64,000 nucleotides of DNA from Pseudanabaena sp. BC1403 (GTDB taxonomy: Bacteria; Cyanobacteriota; Cyanobacteriia; Pseudanabaenales; Pseudanabaenaceae), in assembly GCF_002914585.1 (NCBI RefSeq), contig NZ_PDDM01000017.1, positions 48,332 through 112,331 on the forward strand, in the 5' to 3' direction. Positions 1-9,494 of the stretch are shown in pieces. The notes below the pieces were generated by a model. That model made no database searches, was not told the DNA's origin, and saw only the letters and a list, made by a program, of their open reading frames with translations. A program made the position numbers and the translations under genes. Numbering within the stretch: the stretch's first letter is position 1; every line of letters begins with the position of its first letter.

Positions 1-1278
1 TTGACGCAATTACCAAATCGAATCCTGTTTCACGAATCATTAACCCAAGCTGTATTGCACGCCAAGATTAACAACAAATCTCTCGCCTTGTTATTTCTAG
101 ATATGGACAATTTCAATATCATTAACAACACTCTTGGTAATGATATTGGTGATCAATTGTTTATCGCGATCGCCGAGCGACTAAAGCGCTACACGGCTCC
201 ATGCGATATGGTGGCTCGTATCCAAGGTGATGAATTCGCGCTGATAATTTCTGGTGTCACAGACACGCTCAGCATCAAACTTGAAACCCAGAAAATTCTC
301 GATCTATTAAGCCGTCCTTATCATCTCTATGGGCATGAGGTTTTCATTACTAGTAGTATTGGCATCACCATTTTTCCTGAAGATCATCAAGATGTGGAAG
401 GATTAATCAAAAATGCTGAATTAGCGATGTACTATGCCAAAACCCATAACAGGAATAGCTATAAGCTCTATAGCCCAGATCTGAATGTCCAATCTTCAGA
501 ATATATGGCGTTAGCAAACAGCCTCCACCGCGCCATCGATCGCAATGAGATTCGGGTTTTTTATCAGCCTTTAGTCTGTCTCAAGTCAGGTAAAATCGTG
601 GGGGCGGAAGCGCTAGCCAGATGGCAACATCCCGACTTAGGGCTGATTATGCCAACCAAGTTTATCCCTGTTGCTGAACAAACAGGGCTAATCCTGCGTT
701 TGAGTGAGGTAATTCTATATTCGGTCTGTGAACAAATGCGCTCGTGGCGGGAATCTGGCATAAATTACGGATTTATTGCCGTCAATCTATCTGGTCAGCA
801 TTTTCGTCCAGACAACAATCTAATTGAATTAATTAGTAAGGTTTTACAAGAAACTGGCACTGAACCAGACAATCTGGAAATCGAGCTTACTGAAAGCATC
901 ATTATGCAAAATGCAGAGTTTACAATTCAAGTACTATCGCAGTTGCAGGAAATAGGAGTAAAAGTAGCGATCGATGATTTTGGTACAGGCTATTCGTCTT
1001 TGAGCTACCTTAAGCATTTTCCAGTCAATATACTTAAAATAGATCGCTGCTTTGTCCAAGACATCACGACCGATCGCCATGATGCGACGATCTCTCTAGC
1101 CATCATCGATCTTGCCCATAGTTTGTCATTGAAAGTCATTGCTGAAGGTGTTGAGACAGCCGAGCAGATGCAATTTTTAAAGGAGCATGACTGCGATCAG
1201 TTTCAAGGCTATTTCTTTAGTCCACCATTACCTGCTCCTGAGTTTGAACAAATGCTAATAGATAGTAAATGCTTATAA
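1..1278 (+). CDS. GGDEF-EAL cyclic-di-GMP signalling protein, 5' truncated by the window edge
   Basis: C-terminal 425 residues of a two-domain c-di-GMP protein. The first visible residues (LTQLPNR) are the start of a GGDEF domain and normally follow upstream sensor domains, so the gene begins outside the window and position 1 is not a real start. The GGDEF domain spans about residues 1-165 and its signature reads QGDEF (75-79), not GGDEF. The EAL domain spans about 175-425 with EAL at 203-205, [10 protein letters not shown] near 325 and KIDRCFV, so the phosphodiesterase residues look intact. Inference: it mainly hydrolyses c-di-GMP, while the degenerate GGDEF may bind GTP or be weak. The membrane or sensor part cannot be seen. 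Confidence 0.93.
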   Translation: MTQLPNRILFHESLTQAVLHAKINNKSLALLFLDMDNFNIINNTLGNDIGDQLFIAIAERLKRYTAPCDMVARIQGDEFALIISGVTDTLSIKLETQKILDLLSRPYHLYGHEVFITSSIGITIFPEDHQDVEGLIKNAELAMYYAKTHNRNSYKLYSPDLNVQSSEYMALANSLHRAIDRNEIRVFYQPLVCLKSGKIVGAEALARWQHPDLGLIMPTKFIPVAEQTGLILRLSEVILYSVCEQMRSWRESGINYGFIAVNLSGQHFRPDNNLIELISKVLQETGTEPDNLEIELTESIIMQNAEFTIQVLSQLQEIGVKVAIDDFGTGYSSLSYLKHFPVNILKIDRCFVQDITTDRHDATISLAIIDLAHSLSLKVIAEGVETAEQMQFLKEHDCDQFQGYFFSPPLPAPEFEQMLIDSKCL

Positions 1279-1370
1279 GAGAGAAAATAGCTCTGCTCTT
1301 CGTCTTCTCTTTTCTAGGTTGCGCTAGTCATTGCTATAAAATCTTATCAAGTCCTTCCAAGCCATACTTC

Positions 1371-2441
1371 ATGAGTAAATCTAAACGCGCCTTAATTACA
1401 GGTATCACAGGTCAAGATGGTTCTTATCTATCAGAACTATTGCTAGCAAAAGGGTATGAAGTGCATGGAATCATTCGGCGCGCTTCGACAATCAATACTG
1501 ATCGCCTTGATCATATGTATCAAGATCCTCACTTACCAGAAACTAAATTGTTTCTGCATTATGGTGATCTCACCGACGGCACTACTTTGGGGCGAATTTT
1601 AGAAGCTGTTCGACCTCATGAAGTATTTAACCTCGGTGCTCAGTCCCATGTGCGTGTTAGCTTTGACTCGCCTGAATATACAGTTGATGCTGTGGGCATG
1701 GGAACTTTGCGACTGTTAGAAGCTTTACGCGATTACCAACAGCGCAATGATCGCGAAATTCGTTTTTATCAGGCTGGCTCTTCGGAGATGTATGGATTGG
1801 TGCAAGCTGTACCACAAAATGAAGATACTCCCTTTTATCCTCGTAGTCCCTACGCTTGCGCCAAAGTCTATGCCCATTGGCAAACGATTAATTACCGTGA
1901 GTCCTATGGACTATTTGCTTGCAATGGCATTTTGTTTAACCATGAGTCACCGCGACGTGGTGAGACATTTGTCACAAGGAAGATCACCAGAGCGATCGCA
2001 CGCATTGTCGCTAATCAGCAGAAAAAACTGTACTTAGGAAATCTCGATTCCAAACGCGATTGGGGCTATGCCAAAGACTATGTTGAGGCAATGTGGTTAA
2101 TGCTGCAACAGGAAAAACCTGATGACTATGTGATTTCCACAGGTGAAACCCATTCAGTCAGAGAATTTTTGGAAGAAGCTTTTGCTTACGTCAATCTCAA
2201 ATGGGAGGATTATGTAGAGATCGATCCGCGCTATTTCCGTCCCGCTGAAGTTGATTTGTTATTGGGCGACTGTACTAAGGCGAAACAAAAGTTGGGTTGG
2301 GAGCCTAAGGTTACTTTCAAGGCTTTGGTTGAGCTAATGGTGGATGCTGATCTAGAGGCATTGGGTTTACCTAATCCTAAGGGCACACATTCTCAGGATA
2401 TTGCCACATTGCGAAATACTGGTCAGGCTTCGACTTGGTAA
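1371..2441 (+). CDS. gmd: GDP-mannose 4,6-dehydratase
   Basis: Short-chain dehydrogenase/reductase that converts GDP-mannose to GDP-4-keto-6-deoxymannose, the first step to GDP-L-fucose. The N-terminus has the Rossmann motif [11 protein letters not shown], followed by IIRRAST and NTDRLDHMY, which are typical of GMD. SSEMYG and the YACAK catalytic Tyr-Lys pair follow, then the substrate loop [17 protein letters not shown]. An in-frame ATG at 1269 would add 34 residues overlapping the upstream gene; the ATG at 1371 ([11 protein letters not shown]) matches the family N-terminus and gives a normal 356 aa. The next gene does the second step of the same pathway, 77 bp downstream and behind a hairpin. 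Confidence 0.96.
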   Translation: MSKSKRALITGITGQDGSYLSELLLAKGYEVHGIIRRASTINTDRLDHMYQDPHLPETKLFLHYGDLTDGTTLGRILEAVRPHEVFNLGAQSHVRVSFDSPEYTVDAVGMGTLRLLEALRDYQQRNDREIRFYQAGSSEMYGLVQAVPQNEDTPFYPRSPYACAKVYAHWQTINYRESYGLFACNGILFNHESPRRGETFVTRKITRAIARIVANQQKKLYLGNLDSKRDWGYAKDYVEAMWLMLQQEKPDDYVISTGETHSVREFLEEAFAYVNLKWEDYVEIDPRYFRPAEVDLLLGDCTKAKQKLGWEPKVTFKALVELMVDADLEALGLPNPKGTHSQDIATLRNTGQASTW

Positions 2442-2474
2442 CTTAAGAGCCATGCAAAACATGGCTCTTAAGTT
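2440..2474. terminator. Hairpin after gmd
   Basis: Perfect 15-bp inverted repeat (2440-2454 with 2460-2474) and a 5-nt loop, starting at the gmd stop codon. It lies between two genes of one pathway on the same strand, so it may attenuate transcription and not end it fully. Confidence 0.6.
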
Positions 2475-2518
2475 CAATTTGGATTTTAAATTAATTGGAC
2501 TTTAATAGAGAAGTTTTT

Positions 2519-3475
2519 ATGTTGGAAAATCGCTCAAAATTACAATTCAAAGATCAAAAGATTCTTGTGACTGGGGGGGCAGGCTTTTTAGGTAAGCAAG
2601 TAATTGCGCAACTAGTCAAAGCTGGAGCTAGTCCAGATTTAATCACAGCCCCTAGATCAAAAGAGTTTGATTTGCGATCGCTTGCTACATGCGAAAGAGT
2701 TGTGCAAGGACAAGATTTAATTATCCATCTTGCCGCCCATGTCGGCGGGATTGGACTCAACCGCGAAAAACCAGCCGAACTTTTTTATGACAACCTAATG
2801 ATGGGTGTGCAATTAATTCATGCCGCCTATCAAGCAAATGTGCAAAAATTTGTATGTGTTGGCACAATTTGCGCATATCCCAACTTTACCCCTGTTCCTT
2901 TTAAAGAAACCGATCTCTGGAATGGTTATCCTGAGGTTACTAATGCTCCCTATGGTGTTGCTAAAAAAGCTTTACTAGTGCAGCTACAGTCTTATCGTCA
3001 GCAATATGGTTTTAATGGCATTTACCTACTGCCAGTTAATCTCTATGGGCCAGAAGACAACTTTGATCCGCGTAGCTCTCACGTTATTCCTGCTCTAATC
3101 CGTAAAGTTTATGAAGCTCAGCAAAGAGGCGATCGCTCTATTTCAGTATGGGGAGATGGAACCCCAACCAGAGAGTTCGTCTATTCCGAAGATGCTGCTA
3201 TGGCGATTGTCATGGCAGCAGAGACTTATAATGAGCATGAGCCAGTCAATATTGGTACTGGCTTAGAAATTTCCATCAAAGATCTGATCTATTTAATTTG
3301 TGAATTAATGGGATTCGATGGCGAAATTGTCTGGGAAACTGACAAGCCGAATGGGCAGCCGCGCCGTTGCCTTGATGTAGAAAGGGCTAAGCAAGCCTTT
3401 GGTTTCACAGCACAGGTAGATTTTCGCGAAGGTTTAAATAAGACGATCGCTTGGTATCGTCAACAAGCGAATTAA
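2519..3475 (+). CDS. fcl: GDP-L-fucose synthase
   Basis: NADPH-dependent epimerase/reductase that makes GDP-L-fucose from the GMD product. It has the nucleotide motif [10 protein letters not shown] near the N-terminus, [19 protein letters not shown], the catalytic pair in YGVAKKALL, and the conserved [10 protein letters not shown] and [11 protein letters not shown] blocks of the WcaG/Fcl family. Length is 318 aa from the ATG at 2519. A TTG at 2495 in the same frame adds eight unlikely residues, so the ATG is preferred. Together with gmd it supplies GDP-fucose for exopolysaccharide or glycan synthesis; glycosyltransferases are not in the window. Confidence 0.95.
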   Translation: MLENRSKLQFKDQKILVTGGAGFLGKQVIAQLVKAGASPDLITAPRSKEFDLRSLATCERVVQGQDLIIHLAAHVGGIGLNREKPAELFYDNLMMGVQLIHAAYQANVQKFVCVGTICAYPNFTPVPFKETDLWNGYPEVTNAPYGVAKKALLVQLQSYRQQYGFNGIYLLPVNLYGPEDNFDPRSSHVIPALIRKVYEAQQRGDRSISVWGDGTPTREFVYSEDAAMAIVMAAETYNEHEPVNIGTGLEISIKDLIYLICELMGFDGEIVWETDKPNGQPRRCLDVERAKQAFGFTAQVDFREGLNKTIAWYRQQAN

Positions 3476-3514
3476 AAGCAGAGTTTCCGAACGAAGTTCG
3501 TAAACTCTGCTTTT
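3474..3514. terminator. Hairpin after fcl
   Basis: 13-bp arms (3474-3486 and 3502-3514) with an inner 5-bp stem around GAA. The A-rich left arm and T-rich right arm make it look like a bidirectional terminator between the convergent fcl and hydrolase genes. Confidence 0.6.
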
Positions 3515-3517
3515 ATA

Positions 3518-3570
3518 AAAACCCAGTTTTTTGTAGCGCGGCGAAGCCGCGCTACAAAAAACTGGGTTTT
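3518..3570. terminator. Perfect 25-bp-arm hairpin with GAA loop
   Basis: Arms 3518-3542 and 3546-3570 are exact inverted copies separated by GAA. It follows another hairpin by 3 bp and ends 16 bp before the 3' end of the minus-strand hydrolase. It could terminate both genes, but belongs to the hairpin family that fills most gaps in this window. Confidence 0.65.
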
Positions 3571-3586
3571 AAGTTTTAACTCGAAT

Positions 3587-4474
3587 TTATAGATATTTTA
3601 GTAAAATATCATTAACCACTTCTGGCACTTCATCCTGAGGGCAATGCCCCGCGTTCGGAATGTCAATAAATTTCTTGACACAGGCAAATTTTGTAAAAGA
3701 CTTACGCCCCAATTCTATCGGCTCCCAAGGATCGCGATCGCCCCATAGCACGATCGCATCACAGGGCAAAATCGCTAAGAGATCTTCAGGTCTTGGCCCC
3801 TGAGAGTAACGCACAAAAGCCATAAATACATCCACCGCATTCGGATTTTGTGCAGGCTTAATTAATATGTCAACTAATTCATCGGTCACAGCTTCTTTAT
3901 GAAAATAAGCTTGCGAAAGTATCTGCTTGACTGATCGCCGATTACGAACTTGATCAAAAAATAATTTGGCGATCGCCCGATTACCCAAAATATTTTGGAC
4001 AGCCTTTACGCCAACACGCTTAAACCAAGGCATATCTAATTGATTCTGTTCTTGTAATAATCGTAATGAACAATTAATCAATACAGTCTTAGCAACTAGA
4101 TCAGGTGCATAAATCGCTGCTTGCATTGATACCACTGCGCCGATCGAATTGCCGACTAAGATGCTGCGATCACCCACCACCTCGCGCACAAAATCAGCAA
4201 CCTGTTGCCCCCAAGTCTCAAACGTATAAGCAAGCTCACTCGGTTTAGGCTGTGCCGAAGAACCGAAACCAATTAAATCGATCGCATAAACTCTAAACTT
4301 CTGAGCAAGAACAGGGATGTTTTTGCGCCAATGCCCCACCGAAGCCCCAAAGCCATGGATCAGAACAATTGCAGGCTTATCTAGATTTTTATCTAATCCT
4401 TCAACACAATAACCAATCTCATAATCGCGCCATGTCCAGAAGCGATCGGCAAACCTACGATATTCAAAAAACAT
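3587..4474 (-). CDS. Alpha/beta-fold hydrolase
   Basis: 295-aa alpha/beta hydrolase of the cyanobacterial and plastid group often annotated as pheophytinase-like or as a general hydrolase. It has the oxyanion block VLIHGFGASVGHW, the nucleophile elbow GNSIGA (Ser), an Asp in the WGDRDPW segment and the late His in NAGHCPQDEVPEV, so the catalytic triad is complete. There is no signal peptide. A clear paralogue lies at 44,417-45,304. The substrate cannot be told from sequence. It starts 228 bp from divergent cpcG, with no shared operon. Confidence 0.88.
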   Translation of the reverse strand: MFFEYRRFADRFWTWRDYEIGYCVEGLDKNLDKPAIVLIHGFGASVGHWRKNIPVLAQKFRVYAIDLIGFGSSAQPKPSELAYTFETWGQQVADFVREVVGDRSILVGNSIGAVVSMQAAIYAPDLVAKTVLINCSLRLLQEQNQLDMPWFKRVGVKAVQNILGNRAIAKLFFDQVRNRRSVKQILSQAYFHKEAVTDELVDILIKPAQNPNAVDVFMAFVRYSQGPRPEDLLAILPCDAIVLWGDRDPWEPIELGRKSFTKFACVKKFIDIPNAGHCPQDEVPEVVNDILLKYL

Positions 4475-4588
4475 TGAGACAACTTAATTTTAGGACTTAG
4501 AGATAGATCGTACGAAGAGCCAAATATCTCTGGCAAAGGTAAACTTATATTAAGTAAGTAGAACTAGCTAATTTCGCCTATCCTATCA

Positions 4589-4616
4589 TTGACAAGAGGT
4601 TAGCCTCTCATAATTA
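4589..4616 (+). promoter_or_regulatory. Candidate promoter of cpcG
   Basis: TTGACA (4589-4594) and TAATTA (4611-4616) with a 16-bp spacer, followed by an AT-rich leader of about 85 nt. The spacer contains a near-palindrome (GAGGTTAGCCTC) that could be an operator. GGAG at 4691-4694 lies 8 nt before the GTG start of cpcG. Confidence 0.5.
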
Positions 4617-4702
4617 TATTTAGCTTATTTAGCCCCAAACTCATTGTATGTTTGGAAATAGGTATTTTTATAACTTTTCGATAATATTTTGGAGATTTAA
4701 AC

Positions 4703-5452
4703 GTGGCTCTTCCTTTATTAAATTACGCTCCATCATCGCAGAATTCTCGCGTTGATGGCTTTACAGTCGGTAGTGACAACACACCTCGCATTTATAACAC
4801 TGCAAACTTACTCTCTAGTGGTGATCTAGGCGAACTGATTGAAGCTGCCTATCGTCAAATTTTCTTCCATGCTTTTACCTCTGATCGCGAAGTTACTCTA
4901 GAATCGCAATTACGTTCTGGCAATATATCAGTCAGACAATTTGTGCGTGGACTAGTTCTCTCTAACACCTATAGAAGCAGTTTTTATGACAAAAACAGCA
5001 ACTATCGCTTCGTAGAACAAACTGTACAGCGCGTCCTTGGTCGTGATGTTTACAGCGAAAGAGAAAAAATTGCTTGGTCGATCGTAGTTGCGACTAAAGG
5101 TATTGAAGGTTTCATTGATGCGCTGCTCAACAGCGATGAATATCTTGAAGCATTCGGCGATGACATCCTTCCTTATCAACGTCGTCGTGTCCTACCTAGC
5201 CAAAGAATTGGCGAAGTACCTTTCAACCTCAAGTCTCCTCGCTACGATGCTTACCATCGCGCAAAGTTGGGCTTCCCTCAACTTATCTGGCAGAATACTG
5301 TCCGCAGCTATGTGGTTACCGACAGAGCACCAAAAACAGGCGATCCAGCTTTGTTCTTGAATATGGCTCGCAGCATTAATACTGCTCCAGCCAACTCAAC
5401 CCCTGTGTCTGCTCAAAACCTCGATTACGAACGTCTAGTTCCTCGCCGCTAA
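4703..5452 (+). CDS. cpcG: Phycobilisome rod-core linker polypeptide
   Basis: Linker that attaches phycocyanin rods to the allophycocyanin core. The N-terminus [17 protein letters not shown] is the CpcG signature, followed by a phycobilisome linker domain over about residues 20-170 ([43 protein letters not shown]). At 249 aa with no hydrophobic C-terminal segment it is the CpcG1 type, not the membrane-anchored CpcL type. The start is GTG with a good GGAG box. It is monocistronic here: the rest of the cpc operon is absent, and a bilin lyase gene follows. Confidence 0.95.
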   Translation: MALPLLNYAPSSQNSRVDGFTVGSDNTPRIYNTANLLSSGDLGELIEAAYRQIFFHAFTSDREVTLESQLRSGNISVRQFVRGLVLSNTYRSSFYDKNSNYRFVEQTVQRVLGRDVYSEREKIAWSIVVATKGIEGFIDALLNSDEYLEAFGDDILPYQRRRVLPSQRIGEVPFNLKSPRYDAYHRAKLGFPQLIWQNTVRSYVVTDRAPKTGDPALFLNMARSINTAPANSTPVSAQNLDYERLVPRR

Positions 5453-5502
5453 ACCTCAACTTAAAGAGTAAGTTTCAAAACACGTTGCTCTTTAAAACTC
5501 AA

Positions 5503-5537
5503 AAAGCAAAGGGGGCGCATAGCGCCCCCTTTGCTTT
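5503..5537. terminator. Terminator of cpcG
   Basis: Perfect 16-bp arms with an ATA loop, GC-rich in the middle and followed by T-rich sequence. It lies 51 bp after the cpcG stop codon. Confidence 0.65.
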
Positions 5538-5624
5538 GACTACAAATTACTATAAAATTTGTGTCATAGCTAACGTTTGTTTCTCTTAAGTCTTGCCCTC
5601 TTTTAGGTTGTTTATTTTTCACTA

Positions 5625-6146
5625 ATGGATATTCATCAATTTCTCAAACTCTTTGTCGGTCGCTGGCGATCGCAACGCAGCGATCACCAATTTAGCAAGG
5701 GAAATGGTGGTGATACTCGCGCTGTGATTGAGATTATCCCTCTAAGTCTAGATGATCCAGATTTGCTTACAATTTGCCAAAAGTATGACATTCATCCTAA
5801 TACAGCGATCCATCCGATGAAAATGTCGTGGGAGGAAGAATCTTTAAGCAGTAATAAACCTAAGGGCAATGCTCTAGTCATACCTGTGCCTAATGATCTG
5901 AATTCACCCCAGAATGGTTTGATTTTGACCAACAATGGTAAAGGTTTTTATGAACTTGGTGTAGATGAAGCTCTGACAATTCAGACGATTACTGAACAAA
6001 ATGTGATTGAGGAGCGGATTTGGTTTGGGAATCCTAACTTAAGATTTCGTGTAGCAACTTTGTTGCAAAGAGATACTGTTAGCGATCGCCATGTCCAATC
6101 CTCCAAGTTTTATTCGGAAATTCGCAGCGCTGAACCAAAAACATAA
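5625..6146 (+). CDS. Phycobiliprotein chromophore lyase, CpeS/CpcS family
   Basis: 173-aa lipocalin-like protein resembling CpcS/CpeS lyases, which attach phycocyanobilin to Cys-84-type sites of phycobiliproteins. Visible features are the N-terminus MDIHQFLKLFVGRWRSQRSDH, a central beta-rich part with SWEEES and the C-terminal IEERIWFGNPNLRFRVATL followed by SSKFYSEIR, all typical of the family. It follows cpcG on the same strand, consistent with a phycobilisome assembly role. Which subfamily (S-type or a divergent paralogue) cannot be decided by eye. Confidence 0.8.
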   Translation: MDIHQFLKLFVGRWRSQRSDHQFSKGNGGDTRAVIEIIPLSLDDPDLLTICQKYDIHPNTAIHPMKMSWEEESLSSNKPKGNALVIPVPNDLNSPQNGLILTNNGKGFYELGVDEALTIQTITEQNVIEERIWFGNPNLRFRVATLLQRDTVSDRHVQSSKFYSEIRSAEPKT

Positions 6147-6187
6147 AGTGAATGCGGCACTTAGAAAACTATTCACTTTATGTTTTT
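6137..6187. terminator. Hairpin overlapping the lyase stop codon
   Basis: 17-bp arms (6137-6153 and 6171-6187) with a 17-nt loop. The left arm includes the last codons of the lyase, and the right arm overlaps the 3' end of the candidate minus-strand peptide at 6178-6282. Confidence 0.55.
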
Positions 6188-6282
6188 ATTAAATGAGATA
6201 TTAAAGTCCAAACTTCTAAGCCGATAAAACCCGCTAAAAAGATAAAAATCGCAATATTTAAACCAGTTTTAATTTTTTCCAT
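6178..6282 (-). CDS. Candidate 34-aa single-pass membrane peptide
   Basis: ATG at 6282 and TAA at 6178-6180 encode 34 residues. A basic N-terminus (MEKIKTG) is followed by about 20 hydrophobic residues (LNIAIFIFLAGFIGLEVW) and a short tail ending in HLIKT. The shape fits the tiny single-helix subunits of photosynthetic and NDH-1 complexes, but it matches none I know. There is no clear Shine-Dalgarno sequence. It overlaps the lyase terminator, so it could be chance; the coherent helix and the otherwise empty 338-bp gap argue mildly for a gene. Confidence 0.35.
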   Translation of the reverse strand: MEKIKTGLNIAIFIFLAGFIGLEVWTLISHLIKT

Positions 6283-6302
6283 ATTTTTATATTGGGTATT
6301 AG

Positions 6303-6363
6303 ACTCTTAAATAGATTAGGCTGGGTGGCGATTATTGCTGCCCAGCCTAATCTATTTAAGAGT
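6303..6363. repeat. 23-bp-arm inverted repeat upstream of the SPOR-like gene
   Basis: Perfect 23-bp arms (6303-6325 and 6341-6363) around a 15-nt loop. It lies about 120 bp upstream of the plus-strand gene and just upstream of the candidate minus-strand peptide, so it is not an obvious terminator. Confidence 0.6.
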
Positions 6364-6484
6364 GTCATATATTTGACGAATTAGGTGCTTAAATAAACCA
6401 ATAATTTTGACTAGAAAAATCATGACTTTATCTAGTTGGGTTAAACTTAACCGTTATTACATTCAAGTGTGAGGATGTACTGCT

Positions 6485-7585
6485 GTGAATTGGGTCAAAA
6501 GGTTTAGTATTCTCGGGTCTGTAGCGATCGCATCTTTAGCAATTGCTCAATCTGCATCGGCACGTTTTGTGATTTTTGTTTCTGGCAATGATCCCGCGAC
6601 TTTACAGAGGGTTCGCACTGTTTCTCCAACTGCTTTTGCAACAAAGATCAACGATCAGCCTGCAATTCAAGCAGGTACATTTAACTCTGAAACTAGCGCT
6701 GATAGTCTAGCGATCGCACTGCAACAGTCTGGACTGTCAGCCCAAAAATATTTTCGAGCTTCAGGTGGAAAGGAAACTAATGTCCAAGTTCCTTTTTCAG
6801 AAGCCACCACATCTTCAGTAAATTCTTCAGTTGCTACTTTACCTAACCCGCAACAAGTTATAATTCAATCAAGCTCAAATCCTCAACCAGTAAGCTTTCA
6901 GGTAGATTCTCAGCCTCAGGTTTTTAACTCTGCGCCTCAACAAGCGATCGCCTATAACCAGAACCAATATCAGCAGATCACAACAAATACTGTCGTTCCA
7001 CAGGTACAAACTCAGCAGGTGCTAGTACCACGTTGGCAACAAGTACTAGTTCCAGAAACAAGACAAATTGTCACCCAGACAGTTGTTCCTCAAACTCAAA
7101 TTGTTCAAACTGGCTATACACAACAGACAGTGCAACCAACTACTTATGTACAGCCAACTGTACAAGCGACAGGCTATACACAAACAACAGGTTATGTGCA
7201 ACCACAGACAGGTTTTATTCCTACGACATCAACAACAATAGTCCCAACAACCTACGACAACTCGACAGCTACTAGTTTCGCCTTGCAGCCTCAGTCAACT
7301 AATACAGCTTATAGCTCTAGCAGTTATACTACTACTGCAACCGAGCCACAGTTATTGCAAGCCACCCAGAATTCTAATTTTCGTTATGTTGTAGCCGTCC
7401 CAGCATCTGCAAGCAATCAGTTTTTGCTATCACGAGTGCGTCAATATGTTCCTAACGCCTTTTTGGCAAATTCTGGACGTGGTACTTATATTCATTCAGG
7501 TGCTTATCAAAGTCGCGATTCAGCCGAAGCTGTATCTCGCTATTTGCGATCGCAAGGTGTTGACTCACGAGTTCTTTACTTCTAA
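6485..7585 (+). CDS. Secreted protein with two SPOR-like domains and a Gln/Thr-rich linker
   Basis: 366 aa with a GTG start and an N-terminal signal peptide (cleavage likely near SASA, residue 26). A SPOR-like unit lies at about residues 27-92 and a second at about 300-366; each has a beta-strand start, an xxRV..x.P.AF segment, an AGTF/SGAY strand and a final helix-strand. Between them about 190 residues are rich in Q, T, V and Y, with loose repeats of the type YVQPTV and TGYTQTTGYVQ. SPOR domains bind denuded peptidoglycan at septa, so a cell-wall role is an inference. It ends 2 bp before the permease gene and may be co-transcribed with it. Confidence 0.7.
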   Translation: MNWVKRFSILGSVAIASLAIAQSASARFVIFVSGNDPATLQRVRTVSPTAFATKINDQPAIQAGTFNSETSADSLAIALQQSGLSAQKYFRASGGKETNVQVPFSEATTSSVNSSVATLPNPQQVIIQSSSNPQPVSFQVDSQPQVFNSAPQQAIAYNQNQYQQITTNTVVPQVQTQQVLVPRWQQVLVPETRQIVTQTVVPQTQIVQTGYTQQTVQPTTYVQPTVQATGYTQTTGYVQPQTGFIPTTSTTIVPTTYDNSTATSFALQPQSTNTAYSSSSYTTTATEPQLLQATQNSNFRYVVAVPASASNQFLLSRVRQYVPNAFLANSGRGTYIHSGAYQSRDSAEAVSRYLRSQGVDSRVLYF

Positions 7586-7587
7586 AT

Positions 7588-8493
7588 ATGCCTGTGAATA
7601 GCTCTTCAGATATTCCTCCTACCCAAAACCCCAAAACAGTTCGGCGGCTCAAGTGGCTAGAGCCTTTAGCTTTATTGTTCCCAAGTGGCTTTTGGCTGAT
7701 CTCATTTTTGATTATTCCAACAGTTTTTATTTTAATTCAGAGCCTTGCCCCTCTGGGTAAAACTGAGTTTGGACTAGACAACTACCAGAGAGTATTTGAG
7801 TACGTTGGTGGCAACTTTATCTATCTAGTCGTCGTATGGAGATCGCTGCTTTATGCAGCTATCACTACAGGATTTTGTTTAATCTTAGGATTTCCTGTAG
7901 CTTACTGGCTAGCTGTGATTGCTCCCAAGCGTTGGCGCAATATTTTGCTACTTCTATTTGTATTGCCTTTATGGACTTCATCATTATTAAGATCCTATGC
8001 ATGGATTACAATTTTGCGACCGACTGGAGTTCTAAACACTTTTCTGAACTTCATTGGACTATCAGGGATCAATGTATTGAATAAAGCTGAGGGCGTGATC
8101 ATTGGCATGATTTATACTTATCTGCCCTATATGGTTTTAGTTTTATATACTTCGCTCGAACGTCTCGATCTCCGTCTACTTGAGGCAGCAGCTGATCTCG
8201 GCGCTAATGCTAAACAAACTTTTTGGCAGATTACAGTTCCACAGGTTTCCTCAGGAATTATCGCGGGAGCCGCCCTAGTATCGATCACTAGTTTTAGTGA
8301 TTACATCAACCCGCAACTATTAGGTGGTCCTGCTAGTCGCACGATCGCCTCAGTTATTGAGTTGCAATTTTTGGGGGCAAGTAGCAATCGAGGTTTTGGC
8401 TCGGCGCTCAGTATGGTGCTCATTTTGTTAGTAACAATTGTAATTGCCTTGCTAATTAAATATGGCGATCGCAGGGTGGTAAGTGATGGCTAA
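7588..8493 (+). CDS. ABC transporter permease, PotB-like (spermidine/putrescine type)
   Basis: 301-aa inner-membrane permease with six or so helices. The long first periplasmic loop (residues about 45-80) and the EAA loop (EAAADLGANAKQTFWQITVP, about 198-217) are those of the PotB/PotH group. A hydrophilic N-terminus precedes the first helix (LLFPSGFWLISFLIIP). It overlaps the next permease gene by a few bases, so the two are translated together. The matching ATPase (PotA) and binding protein (PotD) are not in the window; the substrate (polyamine or another organic cation) is inferred from family only. Confidence 0.88.
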   Translation: MPVNSSSDIPPTQNPKTVRRLKWLEPLALLFPSGFWLISFLIIPTVFILIQSLAPLGKTEFGLDNYQRVFEYVGGNFIYLVVVWRSLLYAAITTGFCLILGFPVAYWLAVIAPKRWRNILLLLFVLPLWTSSLLRSYAWITILRPTGVLNTFLNFIGLSGINVLNKAEGVIIGMIYTYLPYMVLVLYTSLERLDLRLLEAAADLGANAKQTFWQITVPQVSSGIIAGAALVSITSFSDYINPQLLGGPASRTIASVIELQFLGASSNRGFGSALSMVLILLVTIVIALLIKYGDRRVVSDG

Positions 8494-9286
8494 TCAAATC
8501 AATGTGCCAACCGTTAAGCGCTGGCAAACTTGGTATACGGTAATTGCATTCTTTTACATGTACTTGCCGATCGCCGTTCTAACACTTTTTAGCTTTAATG
8601 ATTCACCATTGCCTTCACAATGGGCAGGATTTACTTGGAAGTGGTATGAAAAGTTTCTTCAAAATCCGAAATTACTGGCTGCTCTACAAAACAGCCTCGG
8701 TGTCGCACTCACAGCTGTTTCAGTCTCCGCTATTCTCGGGACTCTTACCGCCGTCGGATTAGCTCGATATTATTTTCCAGGCAAAAGTCTATATCGAGGA
8801 GTTACCTATTTACCCTTAATCATTCCTGATATTGCGATCGCTGTAGCGACCCTAGTGTTTTTTGCCGCTATTCAGCTACCTCTAAGCCTTGTCACGATTG
8901 TAATTGCGCACATTGTTTTTTGTCTTGCTTACGTTGCTATAGTAGTTTCCAGTCGCCTTGCCACCATCGATCCCCAACTCGAAGAAGCCGCCCTTGATCT
9001 TGGAGCTACACCCGTACAAGCCTTTTTAAGGGTGCTATTGCCGCAGCTTTTACCAGGAATTTTGTCTGGATGTCTCTTGGCATTTATTTTGAGCATGGAT
9101 GACTTTGTAATTGCATATTTCTCAGCAGGCGCTGGCTCGACAACATTACCAATGTACATTTTCTCCACACTGCGAAGTGGTGGCGTAACCCCCGAATTGA
9201 ATGCCCTTAGCGTGTTATTGATTATTGCTTCAGCTTCAATAGCGGCGATTGCGGAAGCGATCAGAAGTTGGGGCAAATTTGATTAG
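8486..9286 (+). CDS. ABC transporter permease, PotC-like
   Basis: 266-aa partner permease of the upstream PotB-like protein. It has the PotC-type start of helix 1 (FFYMYLPIAVLTLFSFND), a conserved SQWAGFTWKWYEKF segment, and the EAA loop EAALDLGATPVQAFLRVLLP. The ATG at 8486 is preferred; a GTG lies one codon upstream. The start overlaps the end of the upstream gene by 8 bp, indicating translational coupling. The gene ends 208 bp before the next one, with no clear terminator seen. Confidence 0.88.
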   Translation: MANQINVPTVKRWQTWYTVIAFFYMYLPIAVLTLFSFNDSPLPSQWAGFTWKWYEKFLQNPKLLAALQNSLGVALTAVSVSAILGTLTAVGLARYYFPGKSLYRGVTYLPLIIPDIAIAVATLVFFAAIQLPLSLVTIVIAHIVFCLAYVAIVVSSRLATIDPQLEEAALDLGATPVQAFLRVLLPQLLPGILSGCLLAFILSMDDFVIAYFSAGAGSTTLPMYIFSTLRSGGVTPELNALSVLLIIASASIAAIAEAIRSWGKFD

Positions 9287-9494
9287 GTCTGGATAGCGGT
9301 GATAAATAATTAATCTCAATCAGATTGTATATATAGCATTTAGATTTATCCGTTTAAATTGACATGAGAAAATCGTAAAATGCGACATTTTTTAAAGAGC
9401 TTTATCAAAAATTAATTGGTTTTACAAACATAGGTTAAAAACGTGTGGTATATTACATTTGGCAAAGCTAATCAAAGCTACAGAATGACTCCCC

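Noticed and set aside
1269..1370. 34-residue N-terminal extension of gmd with a hydrophobic, lipobox-like start
   Set aside because: GDP-mannose dehydratases are cytosolic and start at [11 protein letters not shown]; the extension overlaps the upstream gene.
7033..7275. 80-aa frame inside the SPOR-like gene
   Set aside because: Shifted frame of the Q/T-rich linker; low complexity only.
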